Positions 42,061-51,246 of a stretch of 64,000 nt of DNA are shown here, piece after piece. Both the position numbers and the translations under genes were made by a program. The notes beneath the pieces are model-generated. The model saw only the letters and a program-made list of their open reading frames with translations. It ran no database searches and was not told the origin of the DNA. Origin of the DNA: Bifidobacterium angulatum DSM 20098 = JCM 7096 (GTDB lineage Bacteria > Actinomycetota > Actinomycetes > Actinomycetales > Bifidobacteriaceae). The stretch is from NCBI RefSeq assembly GCF_001025155.1, contig NZ_AP012322.1, positions 682,001 to 746,000 on the forward strand, in the 5' to 3' direction. The number at the start of each line of letters is the position of its first letter. Within the stretch, counting starts at the first letter, position 1.

Positions 42061-43119
42061 TCACTCGGAGATCTCAGCGAAGTACAGCAGGGTACGGATC
42101 ATGTTGGAGGTGAAGCCGTACTCGTTGTCGTAGAAGGAGACGGTGCGAGCCATGGTCACGCCGTCAACGGTGTTGACGTCGGTCTGGGTCGGATCGAACA
42201 CGCCACCGTGGGTGTCGCCCAGGATGTCGGAGGACACGATGCCCTCGTCGTTGTAGCCGTAGTACTCGCAATCAGCGAAGGCAGCCTTGAAGGCCTCGTT
42301 GATCTCGTCGGCGGTGGTCTCCTTGTTCAGGACGGTGGTCAGCTCGGTGACGGAGCCGTCCGGAACCTGGATGCGCTGGGCATGGCCCTGCAGCTTGCCG
42401 TTCACGGACGGAACGACCTTGCCGATGGCCTTGGCGGCGCCGGTGGAGTGAGCGATGGTGTTGATGGCGGCGGCGCGCAGGTTGCGGCCGGTCTTGGTGC
42501 CACGCGGGCCGTCCAGCAGCATCTGGGTGCCGGTGTAGGCGTGGATGGTGGTCATGAAGCCAGCCTTGATGCCGAACTGCTCGTCCAGCAGCTTGACCAT
42601 GGCGGCCATGGAGTTGGTGGTGCAGGAACCGGCGGAGACGATCACGTCGGAAGCCTTCAGGATGTCATGGTTCACGCCGAACACGACGGTCGGGGTGACG
42701 TCGTCCTTGGCCGGGGCGGAGATCAGGACCTTCTTGGCGCCGGCGTTGATGTGAGCCTGGGACTTCTCGGCGGAGGTGTAGAAGCCGGTGCACTCGAGCA
42801 CGTACTCGACACCGTCGTTCTTGACCCACGGGATGTTGTTGGCGTCCTTCTCGGCGTAGACCTTGTATTCCTTGCCGTCGACGATGATGGAATCCTCGGT
42901 GGCCTTGACGTCGACCGGCGTACCGTCGTCATGACGGAAGGTGCCGTGGGTGCTGTCGTACTTCAGCAGGTAGGCGAGAGTTGCCGGGGTGGTCAGATCG
43001 TTGATGGCGGCAACTTCGATGTCGCCGGCCTGGCCACCGCGAGCCTGCAGCTCGAAGATGCGGCGGAAGGCGAGACGACCGATACGACCGAAGCCGTTGA
43101 TACCAATCTTAACTGTCAT
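42061..43119 (-). CDS. gap: Glyceraldehyde-3-phosphate dehydrogenase (type I)
   Basis: 352-residue glycolytic enzyme of the lower part of the bifid shunt. [15 protein letters not shown] is the NAD-binding start; catalytic Cys is in [29 protein letters not shown] and [11 protein letters not shown] follow. Codon use is extremely biased, as expected for one of the most expressed genes. It has its own promoter and terminator. Confidence 0.98.
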   Translation of the reverse strand: MTVKIGINGFGRIGRLAFRRIFELQARGGQAGDIEVAAINDLTTPATLAYLLKYDSTHGTFRHDDGTPVDVKATEDSIIVDGKEYKVYAEKDANNIPWVKNDGVEYVLECTGFYTSAEKSQAHINAGAKKVLISAPAKDDVTPTVVFGVNHDILKASDVIVSAGSCTTNSMAAMVKLLDEQFGIKAGFMTTIHAYTGTQMLLDGPRGTKTGRNLRAAAINTIAHSTGAAKAIGKVVPSVNGKLQGHAQRIQVPDGSVTELTTVLNKETTADEINEAFKAAFADCEYYGYNDEGIVSSDILGDTHGGVFDPTQTDVNTVDGVTMARTVSFYDNEYGFTSNMIRTLLYFAEISE

Positions 43120-43189
43120 GTAATTCTCCCTTTGGGAAGGCCAAGCATGGTGTTATGCATGCCGAGCCATGGTTTTACCAACGTTTCCC

Positions 43190-43219
43190 ACTGTAGTGCC
43201 TTACCTGTACTAAGGGCAA
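43190..43219 (-). promoter_or_regulatory. Promoter of gap
   Basis: On the minus strand TTGCCC (43219-43214), 18 bp, TACAGT (43195-43190); leader of about 60 nt to the ATG. Confidence 0.6.
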
Positions 43220-43326
43220 TGAAAACGAAATCATTTGTACTTATATCGGACACCGCCCATGTGAGCGTGCCCAGCCCTTGTGCTTGGCGGCATGCGCAGC
43301 CCTCGGCGGAAGGGGCGGATATGCCG

Positions 43327-44082
43327 TCAAAGGCGTTGTGCGTTCTCGTGGCCGGTGTGCAGCACGGCCGACACCTCGGTGTTGAGCGCCCCCAGGTCGC
43401 CGGTGAATTCATGCAGTCGCGTCACGGTGGGCAGCGGTGCCTCGGCGGGGAACGTGACGATGAGTGTGCCGTGCCTGACGATGATTTTGGCGGGCTGGCC
43501 ATCAAGGAACTCGTTGCTGACACCATTGACATGGATATTGCTCATGGTGGCGTCGACCAGCTGGTATTTGAGTCCTGGCTCGCTTACCCCGGTCGAGATG
43601 TCGGAATGCGAGAACACGGATACCATGCGCCCGGGTTTTACCTCGTTGGCGGGGAAGGAAAGCTCGCCGTCGCAGATGGCGGTGATGGTCGTGCCGTCGC
43701 CATGCAGGAAACCGGTGCCGCCATGGCGTGCAAGCAGCGCCATAAGCTGGATGTTCGAGATTGTGTGGTCGATCCTTCCGCCGAGCGCACCATAGATATG
43801 GAATGTTCTGGCCCCGTGAAGCCACCCGATTTTCAATGCGGAGAGCATATCCGGGTCGTCCTTCTCGGGCGGCAGCGCGATGGTATGGTCGCCTAGCTGC
43901 GGCGGTCTGCCTTGCAGCGAATCGAAATCGCCTACGATCACGTTCGCGTCGATCCCCAGCTGGCGCGTGTGATCAAGCCCCCCGTCTGCTGCCACGACAA
44001 AGGCGCCGTGGGGAATCCTCGGCGTTTCGTCGTAGTATTCGCCGGCTCCGAAGATCACACATGATGTCGTTTTGTCAGTCAT
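43327..44082 (-). CDS. thiN: Thiamine pyrophosphokinase
   Basis: 251 residues; transfers pyrophosphate from ATP to thiamine. The family signature is complete: VVAADGGLDHTRQLG followed by VIVGDFDSL, then KDDPDMLSALK and ALGGRIDHTISNI. ATG at 44082 has no ribosome site; TAGACT (44096-44091 on the minus strand) ends 8 nt before it, so it may be leaderless. In bifidobacteria thiamine pyrophosphate is required by phosphoketolase, the key enzyme of the bifid shunt. Confidence 0.93.
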   Translation of the reverse strand: MTDKTTSCVIFGAGEYYDETPRIPHGAFVVAADGGLDHTRQLGIDANVIVGDFDSLQGRPPQLGDHTIALPPEKDDPDMLSALKIGWLHGARTFHIYGALGGRIDHTISNIQLMALLARHGGTGFLHGDGTTITAICDGELSFPANEVKPGRMVSVFSHSDISTGVSEPGLKYQLVDATMSNIHVNGVSNEFLDGQPAKIIVRHGTLIVTFPAEAPLPTVTRLHEFTGDLGALNTEVSAVLHTGHENAQRL

Positions 44083-44183
44083 GCCCCCATAGTCTAATCG
44101 TGCGCCCGGCCCGGCTGGTCCTGGCGGAAAACGCTTTCCGCAACGTCGGTCGATTCGCCACATATTCGATACAAACATCTTGC

Positions 44184-44189
44184 TACTGT
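44184..44189 (+). promoter_or_regulatory. Extended -10 of asnB
   Basis: TGC TACTGT gives an extended -10 (TGnTACTGT) ending at 44189; the start would fall near 44196, giving a leader of about 35 nt with AGAAAGGG before the ATG. Confidence 0.5.
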
Positions 44190-44230
44190 GGTGCATGGTT
44201 TTTCCAAGAAGAAAGGGACAGACAGCCTTT

Positions 44231-46117
44231 ATGTGTGGAATCGCTGGATTCGTCAACGATATGCCCATCGATACCAAGTGCCCGGTGCTTAAGCGCATGA
44301 CCGATATCATCGCGCATCGTGGACCGGACAGCGAGGGGCATTACATCGACGAGCATGCGGCGCTGGGGCACCGCCGACTGAGCATCATCGATCTGGGTGG
44401 CGGCAAGCAGCCGATCTATAACGAGGACGGTTCTCTGGTCATCACCTTCAACGGTGAGATCTACAACTATCAGCCGCTTCGCGAACAGCTTATCGAGGCC
44501 GGCCACACCTTCACCACCAAAAGCGACACCGAGGTGCTGCTGCATGGCTATGAGGAGTGGGGCGTGGAACTGCTGCAGAAGATTCGAGGCATGTTCACCT
44601 TCGTGATCTGGGACAGGAACAAGCGCGAACTGTTCGGCGCCCGCGATCATTTCGGCATCAAGCCCTTCTACTATGCCAAGATGAACGGCACGTTCATGTA
44701 TGCTTCGGAGATCAAGAGCCTGCTGCAGCACCCTGACTTCGTCAAGGAGCTCAACGAGAAGGCGCTCAAGCCGTACATGACCTTCCAATACCCGGCCATC
44801 GGCGAGACCTTCTTCAAGGGTGTGTTCAAGCTGCCGGAAGGCCATTATTTCACCTACCGCGACGGCAAGATGAGCATTCACGAATACTACGACGAGCATT
44901 TCCGCGAATCCTCCACCAAGCTCGATCCGCTGGTGGACACCATCGACCGCACGGTATGCGATTCGGTCAAGGCCCACCAGATCGCCGACGTGGAGGTCGG
45001 CTCGTTCCTGTCCAGCGGCGTGGATTCGAGCTATGTGGCCGCGGTCGCACGCCCCGAGCACACGTATTCCATCGGCTTCGGCAAGGGGACGTACAACGAA
45101 TCCCAGCAGGCCGGAGAACTTGCCAAACTCATCGACCTGAACAACACCGCCGAGGCGTTGACCGACGAGGAGGCGTTCGCTGCATTTCCGCGCATCCAGT
45201 GGCATTTGGATGAGCCGGATTCCAACCCGAGCTGCGTGCCGCTGTATTTCCTGTCGGCATTGGCGGCGAAGGACGTCAAAGTCGTGCTCAGCGGCGAGGG
45301 CGCCGACGAACTGTTCGCCGGATATATCGATTACGGCGTGCACACCAAGTTCAAGCCGATCAAGGTGCTGACGCGTTGGCTCGGTCATCTGCCCGCAGGT
45401 GCCCGCCATGCCATCGCGCAGTGGTGCAAGGGCAAGACCTTCCATGGCGCATGGCATATGTATGCGAATCTGGCGCCTGCGGAGGAGAGCTTCATCGGCC
45501 AGGCGCGCGTGTTCGAGGAATCCGAGTCCGACAAATTGCTCAACCCCGAATACCGTAATGCGCCTAGCGTGCAGAGCATCGTCGACAAGACCTATGCGCG
45601 TGTGGAAGGCAAGGGCCTGAGCGAACTGAAGAAGAAACAGTATCTCGACATGCACCAGTGGATGCCGGGCGACATTCTGCTCAAGGCCGACAAGATGACC
45701 ATGGCCCATTCCCTGGAGCTGCGCGTGCCGCTGCTCGACAAGGAGCTGATGGCGGTGGCCGAGCAGGTGCCGACCAAATACCTGATCACCGATGAGAACA
45801 CCAAGTACGCGTTCCGCCAGGCCGCCGGCCGCCACCTGCCGAAGGAATGGTACGACCGCGAGAAGCTGGGATTCCCCGTGCCGATCAAGAAGTGGCTGCG
45901 CGAGGAGAAGTTCTACAAGTACGTGCGTTCCGTGTTCGAGCGTGATTATGTGAGCAAGTTCTTCGATCAGGATGCTTTGCTCCGGATGATCGACGACAAT
46001 TACGCCGGCAAAACCGACGACCGCCGCAAGATCTGGACCGTGTACTCGTTCCTGACCTGGTACGACGTGTACTTCGTACACGATGGTTCCAAGCCGGATG
46101 TTATCGCGATCGCATAG
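44231..46117 (+). CDS. asnB: Asparagine synthetase (glutamine-hydrolysing)
   Basis: 628 residues. The start must be the ATG at 44231 because Cys2 (MCGIAGF) is the N-terminal nucleophile of the glutaminase; longer readings from 44180 are ruled out. Glutaminase domain with HRGPDSEG and FNGEIYNY, then the synthetase domain with pyrophosphate loop FLSSGVDSSYVA and LSGEGADELFAGY. Longer than E. coli AsnB (about 554) and like the Gram-positive long form. Confidence 0.95.
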   Translation: MCGIAGFVNDMPIDTKCPVLKRMTDIIAHRGPDSEGHYIDEHAALGHRRLSIIDLGGGKQPIYNEDGSLVITFNGEIYNYQPLREQLIEAGHTFTTKSDTEVLLHGYEEWGVELLQKIRGMFTFVIWDRNKRELFGARDHFGIKPFYYAKMNGTFMYASEIKSLLQHPDFVKELNEKALKPYMTFQYPAIGETFFKGVFKLPEGHYFTYRDGKMSIHEYYDEHFRESSTKLDPLVDTIDRTVCDSVKAHQIADVEVGSFLSSGVDSSYVAAVARPEHTYSIGFGKGTYNESQQAGELAKLIDLNNTAEALTDEEAFAAFPRIQWHLDEPDSNPSCVPLYFLSALAAKDVKVVLSGEGADELFAGYIDYGVHTKFKPIKVLTRWLGHLPAGARHAIAQWCKGKTFHGAWHMYANLAPAEESFIGQARVFEESESDKLLNPEYRNAPSVQSIVDKTYARVEGKGLSELKKKQYLDMHQWMPGDILLKADKMTMAHSLELRVPLLDKELMAVAEQVPTKYLITDENTKYAFRQAAGRHLPKEWYDREKLGFPVPIKKWLREEKFYKYVRSVFERDYVSKFFDQDALLRMIDDNYAGKTDDRRKIWTVYSFLTWYDVYFVHDGSKPDVIAIA

Positions 46118-46131
46118 GGTGCGATAGGCAC

Positions 46132-46461
46132 ATGGGCATGATGACTGGAACACGTGGGTTCAAGTGTGTCGTGGCTGCTGCCTTGGCGGTGATGGTCTGT
46201 CTGCCGTTGGGCGGATGCAGCATCGAGATCAAAGGCGGTAAGCGCGACAATGCGAACACAGGTAATGCATTGGATCTCAAGGACGGCAAATGGCATACCG
46301 GCAGCAACGGCTATGGCGGCAGCGACAGTTCCAGCTACCGGTATGTGATCGTGGACACCCCGGATGGCGAGAAGCACTGCATCGCGTTCCGCGATAGCGG
46401 CGGCGCCGGCGGCATGAGCTGCTGGGACAAATCTGATGCAGGCAGAAGCGACGAGAAGTAG
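46132..46461 (+). CDS. Small predicted lipoprotein
   Basis: 109 residues. Basic start, hydrophobic segment CVVAAALAVMVCLPLG and lipobox LGGC, so it should be exported and lipidated. The mature part is Gly/Ser/Asp-rich with two further Cys (KHCIAF, MSCWDK) that could form a disulfide. 15 bp after asnB, but no functional link is evident. I do not recognise a domain. Confidence 0.78.
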   Translation: MGMMTGTRGFKCVVAAALAVMVCLPLGGCSIEIKGGKRDNANTGNALDLKDGKWHTGSNGYGGSDSSSYRYVIVDTPDGEKHCIAFRDSGGAGGMSCWDKSDAGRSDEK

Positions 46462-46478
46462 CAAAAAGTAAGGCGTAG

Positions 46479-46517
46479 CAGGCGCCCGATCGTACAAGAC
46501 ACGCGGGCGCCTGTTTG
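46479..46517 (+). terminator. Terminator after the small lipoprotein gene
   Basis: CAGGCGCCCG (46479-46488) and CGGGCGCCTG (46504-46513) pair perfectly, followed by TTTGTC. Confidence 0.8.
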
Positions 46518-46527
46518 TCAAGCCCAG

Positions 46528-46751
46528 TGGTACACTGAACCCTTGGCTTGAGAAATCAAGAAAGCGGGGCAACCCCACCTGGGAACCTTTCAGGGTTTCG
46601 GGTTCAAGGCGATTCCTCCCGTGCAATGCGCGAGATTGGGGAATGAGAGTGCCAATGCGTTCTAGCGTTAGAACGTCGATGGCATGCCGTGAAACCGAAC
46701 GCTGAAGTATTCCAAGTGAGCCTCGTGAAGGAAATACAGAGGATTGGAGTC
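46528..46751 (+). promoter_or_regulatory. Extended -10 and structured leader of infC-rpmI-rplT
   Basis: TGGTACACT (46528-46536) is an extended -10. The roughly 200-nt leader holds GGGG-CAA-CCCC, GGGAACC/GGGTTTC pairing and a hairpin CGTTCTA-GCGT-TAGAACG (46658-46675) with flanking pairs. Initiation-factor operons are often autoregulated through such leaders; here that is inference. Confidence 0.5.
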
Positions 46752-47462
46752 ATCATCAGCGACGAACCACGCATTAATGACGAGATTCGCGTCTCGCAGG
46801 TGCGCCTGATCGGTCCTAAGGGCGAACAGGTGGGCGTTATCGCGACCTCGGTCGCACTGAACCTTGCGAAGGAAGCGAACCTCGATCTCGTCGAGGTGGC
46901 GCCCAATGCAAAGCCTCCGGTTGCCAAGCTCATCGATTACGGCAAGTACAAGTACAACGAGAAGATCAAGGCTCGTGAGGCACGCCGCAATCAGAACACC
47001 GCAGAAGTCAAGGAAATCCGTTTCCGTCTGAAGATCGATGACCATGACTTCGATGTGAAGAAGGGGCATGTCACCCGCTTCCTCAACGGCGGTGACAAGG
47101 TCAAGGTCACCATCATGCTGCGTGGCCGTGAACAGTCCCGTCCGATCGGCGGCGTCGAGCTGCTGCAGCGTCTCGCCGCAGAGGTGGAGGAGTACGGTAC
47201 CATCGAGTCCCAGCCGAAGCAGGAAGGCCGCAACATCATCATGGTGCTGGCGCCTAAGGGCAAGAAGGTGCACACCCAGTCCGAGCAGCGTCGTCGCGGC
47301 GCAGAATCCCGCGCCGAACGTCAGGCTCGTCAGGCGGCACGTCTCGCTGCCAAGCAGGAGGCTCAGGCCCAGGCCGCAGCCGAAGCGCAGGCCTCGATTT
47401 CTAAGACTTCCAGCAAGAAGCACATCAACAAGGAGGGCAGCAATGCCGAAGATGAAAAGTAA
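46752..47462 (+). CDS. infC: Translation initiation factor IF-3
   Basis: Binds the 30S subunit and checks start-codon pairing. [51 protein letters not shown] and [41 protein letters not shown] are all typical. No ATG lies near the family N-terminus. In-frame ATC at 46752/46755, with AGAGG and GGAG upstream, gives 236 residues and would match the rare-start autoregulation known for infC; GTG at 46689 is the alternative. The C-terminal 60 residues are a Glu/Arg/Ala-rich extension beyond the E. coli protein. Confidence 0.92.
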   Translation: MISDEPRINDEIRVSQVRLIGPKGEQVGVIATSVALNLAKEANLDLVEVAPNAKPPVAKLIDYGKYKYNEKIKAREARRNQNTAEVKEIRFRLKIDDHDFDVKKGHVTRFLNGGDKVKVTIMLRGREQSRPIGGVELLQRLAAEVEEYGTIESQPKQEGRNIIMVLAPKGKKVHTQSEQRRRGAESRAERQARQAARLAAKQEAQAQAAAEAQASISKTSSKKHINKEGSNAEDEK

Positions 47463-47637
47463 TTCCGCCGCTTCCAAGCGCGTCCGCCGTACCGGCACGG
47501 GCAAGCTGATGCAGGCCGGCAGCGCCATGCGCCACAACCTTGAGCACAAGTCCGCTCGCAAGCGTCGTGCACTGAAGGCCGATCAGGTTCTCGCGGGCCC
47601 GCAGTCCAAGAAGCTCAACCGCATGCTGAGCAAGTGA
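47443..47637 (+). CDS. rpmI: 50S ribosomal protein bL35
   Basis: 64 residues, [20 protein letters not shown] and ending [12 protein letters not shown] at 47443 with AAGGAGGG upstream overlaps the infC end by 20 bp in another frame, so translation is coupled. Standard infC-rpmI-rplT order. Confidence 0.97.
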   Translation: MPKMKSNSAASKRVRRTGTGKLMQAGSAMRHNLEHKSARKRRALKADQVLAGPQSKKLNRMLSK

Positions 47638-47679
47638 AATAACCCTTTTACGAATCTTTAAGAAAGCGAAGGAAAACAT

Positions 47680-48063
47680 ATGGCACGTGTGAAGCGCGCA
47701 GTAAATGCTCACAAGAAGCGTCGCGTCGTTCTCGAAAGGGCTTCCGGCTACCGTGGCCAGCGTTCCCGCCTGTATCGCAAGGCCAAGGAACAGCTGCTCC
47801 ACTCCTTTAACTACAACTTCCGCGACCGCAAGGCTCGCAAGGGTGATTTCCGCAAGCTGTGGATCCAGCGCATCAACGCCGCCGTCCGCGCTGAGGGCAT
47901 CACCTACAACCGCTTCATCCAGGGCCTGCACCTTGCCGGCATCGAACTGGATCGTCGCGCCCTTGCCGAGCTCGCCGTGAGCGACCCGGAGACCTTCAAG
48001 GCCATCGTCGCCGAAGCCAAGAAGGCTCTGCCGGCCGACGTGAACGCTCCGGTCAACGCCTGA
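47680..48063 (+). CDS. rplT: 50S ribosomal protein bL20
   Basis: 127 residues with [18 protein letters not shown] and [19 protein letters not shown], the rRNA-binding features of bL20. Early assembly protein of the large subunit; in several bacteria it represses its own operon. Ribosome site AAGGAAA. Confidence 0.98.
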   Translation: MARVKRAVNAHKKRRVVLERASGYRGQRSRLYRKAKEQLLHSFNYNFRDRKARKGDFRKLWIQRINAAVRAEGITYNRFIQGLHLAGIELDRRALAELAVSDPETFKAIVAEAKKALPADVNAPVNA

Positions 48064-48088
48064 GCCGTATAAGCCGTACAGGTTTTGC

Positions 48089-48119
48089 AAACCCCGCCAC
48101 ATCGGCGGGGTTTCTTGTT
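48089..48119 (+). terminator. Terminator after rplT
   Basis: AAACCCCGCC (48089-48098) and GGCGGGGTTT (48104-48113) pair perfectly, followed by CTTGTTTT. Confidence 0.9.
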
Positions 48120-48205
48120 TTCATAGGCGTTGTGCACGCATGGCGTATGCTCGGCGTCTGCGCCGATCCGCCTTTGCCGGCATGGACCGGCATACAATGG
48201 TCGGC

Positions 48206-49156
48206 ATGAGTCAGACCGATGCCCTTACACGCCTGGAAACGCAGTTCATCGCCCACATCGATGTGGAACGCGGCCTGTCGAAGGCGACGGTTACGGCATA
48301 CACGTCCGATCTTGACCGGTACTGCGTTTGGCTGAGGGAAGCGGGGATTACGGAACCCGCCAGCATATCCCGCAACCACGTGGAGGAATACATCGCGCAT
48401 CTGGACTCCCATGGCGCGAGCGCGCGTTCCAAGGCCCGCAATCTCGCCTCCATCCATGAGTTCCACCGTTTCGCCCTTGCCCAGCATGCCGTGGCCGACG
48501 ACGTATCGGCCGCGGTCAAGGCACCGAAGGGGGCAAGCACACTGCCCGACGTGCTCACCGTGGACGAAGTGGCGCGGTTGCTGGACTGTGCTCCCGTTCC
48601 CGCACCCGGTTGCGTGATGGATGTTCCCCATGCGGTGCTGATGCGCGACAAGGCGCTGCTGGAGTTCATGTATGCCACCGGGTGCCGCGTGTCGGAGGCG
48701 GTGGGTACGGATCTGAACGATATCGATCTGAACGAACGCGTGGCGCGGCTGCTGGGCAAGGGGTCGAAGCAACGGTTGGTTCCAGTGGGGGAGTACGCCT
48801 GTGCTGCTATGACGCGCTACCTGGACGAGGGGCGTTCGCTGTTGGAGGGATGCGCGAAGAGCAAGGCCCCCGAGCGTAGCGCGGTGTTCCTCAACAAGCG
48901 TGGCCAGCGTATGTCAAGGCAATCGGTGTGGGAGGTGGTGAACCAGGCAGGCAAGCGAGCCCATATCGGCAAGCCCCTGCATCCGCACACCCTGCGGCAC
49001 TCCTTTGCCACGCATCTTATCCAGGGTGGTGCCGACGTGCGCACCGTGCAGGAGCTGCTGGGGCATGCAAGCGTCACCACCACGCAGATCTATACGCATG
49101 TGAGCCCGGAGAATCTGATCGAAACGTATCTTACCGCGCATCCGCGTGCCCGCTGA
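48206..49156 (+). CDS. xerD: Tyrosine recombinase XerD (or sole Xer protein)
   Basis: 316 residues. SAM-like N-terminal domain (FIAHIDVERGLSKATVTAYTSDLDRY) and catalytic domain with Arg in ATGCRVSEAV, Lys in GKGSKQRLVP, HPHTLRHSFATHL, LGHASVTTTQIYTHV giving the full R-K-H-R-H-Y set. Resolves chromosome dimers at dif. The start at 48206 is preferred because TACAAT (48193-48198) lies 7 nt upstream; a frame from 48140 adds 22 unlikely residues. Followed by parA. Confidence 0.93.
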   Translation: MSQTDALTRLETQFIAHIDVERGLSKATVTAYTSDLDRYCVWLREAGITEPASISRNHVEEYIAHLDSHGASARSKARNLASIHEFHRFALAQHAVADDVSAAVKAPKGASTLPDVLTVDEVARLLDCAPVPAPGCVMDVPHAVLMRDKALLEFMYATGCRVSEAVGTDLNDIDLNERVARLLGKGSKQRLVPVGEYACAAMTRYLDEGRSLLEGCAKSKAPERSAVFLNKRGQRMSRQSVWEVVNQAGKRAHIGKPLHPHTLRHSFATHLIQGGADVRTVQELLGHASVTTTQIYTHVSPENLIETYLTAHPRAR

Positions 49157-49311
49157 TCGTCGGCAAACCGGCATGACAACGATGCCGCGGTTACGGCGAA
49201 CCGCCGGCGAGTGCGCGTGAATCACACGGAAATACCATATGCGGCGTGATGTTGTGTCAAGGGGCGCGTGATTTCCCCGACGTTTGGTGGAGGTTTGATA
49301 GAGTGGGGAGT

Positions 49312-50151
49312 ATGCCTACGGATTTGCTTGGACGCGATTATGAAACTTTTCCCGCTCCTGAGCCGCTGGAACACCACGGCCCGGCACGGGTTATTGCCAT
49401 GTGCAATCAGAAGGGCGGCGTCGGCAAAACCACCAGTTCCATCAATATCGCCGGTGCGTTGAGCCAATACGGACGCCGTTGCCTGATCGTCGATTTCGAC
49501 CCTCAGGGCGCTGCAACCGTTGGCTTGGGTATCAATGCCAACACTGTGGAGAACACGATCTACACCGCGCTGTTCGATCCTGACGTCGACCCGCACGATG
49601 TCGTGCAGCATACGAACTTCGAGAATCTCGACGTCATTCCCGCCAATATCGACCTGTCCGCTGCGGAAGTGCAGCTGGTCACCGAGGTCGGGCGCGAACA
49701 GGTGCTCGCCAGCGTGCTGCGCCCGTTGAAGGACGAATACGACGTCATCATCATCGACTGCCAGCCATCGCTCGGTTTGCTCACCGTGAACGCATTGACT
49801 GCGGCGGATGGCGTCATCATCCCCGTCGCTGCCGAGTTCTTCGCCCTGCGCGGTGTGGCGCTGCTCATGCAATCCATCAAAAAAGTGCAGAGCCGCATCA
49901 ACCCGAGCCTTGAGGTATACGGCGTGCTGGTGACCATGTTCACCAAGACCCTGCACTGCGAGGAGGTCATGCAGCGCATCTACGAGGCATTCCAGGAGAA
50001 GGTCTTCCACACGGTGATCTCCCGTTCCATCAAACTGCCGGATTCCACCGTGGCCGCGGCACCGATCACGTTCTACTCGCCTGGGCACAAGACCAGCAAG
50101 GAGTACCGAGAGGTGGCGCGCGAGCTGGTGGCGGAAGGGATCGTCGCCTGA
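49312..50151 (+). CDS. parA: ParA/Soj-type chromosome partitioning ATPase
   Basis: 279 residues. Deviant Walker A KGGVGKTT at 34-41, DFDPQGAATVGLG, IDCQPSLGLLTVNAL and the DNA-binding/dimer residues of the ParA family are clear. Leaderless-type start: TAGAGT (49299-49304) ends 7 nt before the ATG. No parB lies beside it, and scpA/scpB, which often follow a soj-like gene downstream of xerD, are not present; the next gene is NrtR. It may be the xerD-linked orphan ParA rather than the origin-proximal one. Confidence 0.9.
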   Translation: MPTDLLGRDYETFPAPEPLEHHGPARVIAMCNQKGGVGKTTSSINIAGALSQYGRRCLIVDFDPQGAATVGLGINANTVENTIYTALFDPDVDPHDVVQHTNFENLDVIPANIDLSAAEVQLVTEVGREQVLASVLRPLKDEYDVIIIDCQPSLGLLTVNALTAADGVIIPVAAEFFALRGVALLMQSIKKVQSRINPSLEVYGVLVTMFTKTLHCEEVMQRIYEAFQEKVFHTVISRSIKLPDSTVAAAPITFYSPGHKTSKEYREVARELVAEGIVA

Positions 50152-50181
50152 CCGCACGAGCGGTTCCATGAACGCGAAGGC

Positions 50182-50223
50182 GAAGGCCGGTTGTCGGAGT
50201 GTCCGATGGCCGGCCTTCATTTT
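50182..50223 (+). terminator. Terminator after parA
   Basis: GAAGGCCGG (50182-50190) and CCGGCCTTC (50210-50218) with an inner TCGGA/TCCGA pair, followed by ATTTT. Confidence 0.85.
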
Positions 50224-50276
50224 GGCCTGATGTGGCTGGGGCCGGTCGGTGCAGTCTGTTCAGCCATAACGACACT

Positions 50277-50312
50277 ATTTATGGTCAGTGTGACTATAAA
50301 TGGTGGTACGCT
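50277..50312 (+). promoter_or_regulatory. Probable NrtR operator and -10 of nrtR
   Basis: ATTTATGGTCA-GTG-TGACTATAAAT (50277-50301) is a 25-bp palindrome with one mismatch. TGGTACGCT, an extended -10 (TACGCT at 50307-50312), follows at once. The placement fits NAD-linked autorepression by NrtR. Confidence 0.68.
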
Positions 50313-50354
50313 GTGTTCGCGGCGGGGAACGACCCCGCTGCGAAAGGAACGATG

Positions 50355-51134
50355 ATGGGTATCGGCAACGTTTCGGAGAGGCGGCTGGCGCAGCCGCAGA
50401 TAGGCGTCTCCGTGGTCATCCTGGCGCTTGGGCCGCATGAAGACAGCGCAGTCAGTGGGCGCAGCCGCCTATGGCTGCCGCTGGTGCGCCGCGTCAAACA
50501 GCCCTTCATGGGCGCGTGGGCGCTGCCCGGCGGCGATCTGCGCGTGGGGCACTCCTTGGAGGAATCGGCGTTCAAGGCTCTGGAATCCACCACCGAACTG
50601 CACCCGAAATACCTGGAGCAGCTGTACACCTTCGGCGATCCGGCCCGTTCCAGCGGAGGGCTGCCCATGGTCTCCATCGTGTACTGGGCGCTTGTGGGCG
50701 AGGCCGAGACCAAGGACTTCGCCGAAGTGGACAACGTCAAATGGTTCCCCGCGGACGAACTGCCCGAGCTGGCCTTCGACCATCGTCGCATCATCGACTA
50801 CGCCCTGTGGCGCTCGCGCAGCAAACTCGAGTACCCGGACATCGCCACCAAACTCGTAGGCGAGGAATTCACCCTGGCCCAACTGCACGACGTATACGAG
50901 GCCGTAGGCGGTCAGCCGCTCGACCTGGCGAACTTCCGCAGGAAGATGCTCGCCTCGGGGCACTTGGAAGACACCGGGCGCAAACGCCATGTGGGACGCA
51001 GCCGTCCGGCCGCCGTATACCGCTATCGGCGCGGCGATACGGCGAACAACGCTTTCCTCCTTCCGCCCACGGAAATGCCGGGACAATCATCACAACAACA
51101 CGATGACGCGCTGTCGGCGCTGACAACGTCGTGA
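50355..51134 (+). CDS. nrtR: NrtR, Nudix-domain repressor of NAD biosynthesis
   Basis: 259 residues: N-terminal Nudix-like domain and C-terminal winged helix (EFTLAQLHDVYEAVGGQPLDLANFRRKM). The catalytic core that should read REUxEE is KALESTT, so hydrolysis is probably lost, as expected for NrtR proteins that bind ADP-ribose as a signal. ATG at 50355 (or 50352) follows AAAGGAAC. Directly upstream of nadABC on the same strand, with a palindromic operator before it. The last 35 residues are Ser/Thr/Gln-rich. Confidence 0.88.
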   Translation: MGIGNVSERRLAQPQIGVSVVILALGPHEDSAVSGRSRLWLPLVRRVKQPFMGAWALPGGDLRVGHSLEESAFKALESTTELHPKYLEQLYTFGDPARSSGGLPMVSIVYWALVGEAETKDFAEVDNVKWFPADELPELAFDHRRIIDYALWRSRSKLEYPDIATKLVGEEFTLAQLHDVYEAVGGQPLDLANFRRKMLASGHLEDTGRKRHVGRSRPAAVYRYRRGDTANNAFLLPPTEMPGQSSQQHDDALSALTTS

Positions 51135-51246
51135 CCGTCCGCCATACGCGCATCATGCGCATAGCGCAATACCGCACTTCGGCATCCGGGCACCTGAACA
51201 CCCATGCCGTCAACATCGTGAACAACCACAATGAAAGGAACGCAGC

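Noticed and set aside
44180..44230. Longer N-terminus of asparagine synthetase
   Set aside because: The glutaminase nucleophile must be Cys2, so the ATG at 44231 is required.
48140..48205. Longer N-terminus of XerD starting at 48140
   Set aside because: The extra 22 residues are Arg/His-rich and unlike Xer proteins, and they cover the rplT-xerD gap with a good -10 at 48193.
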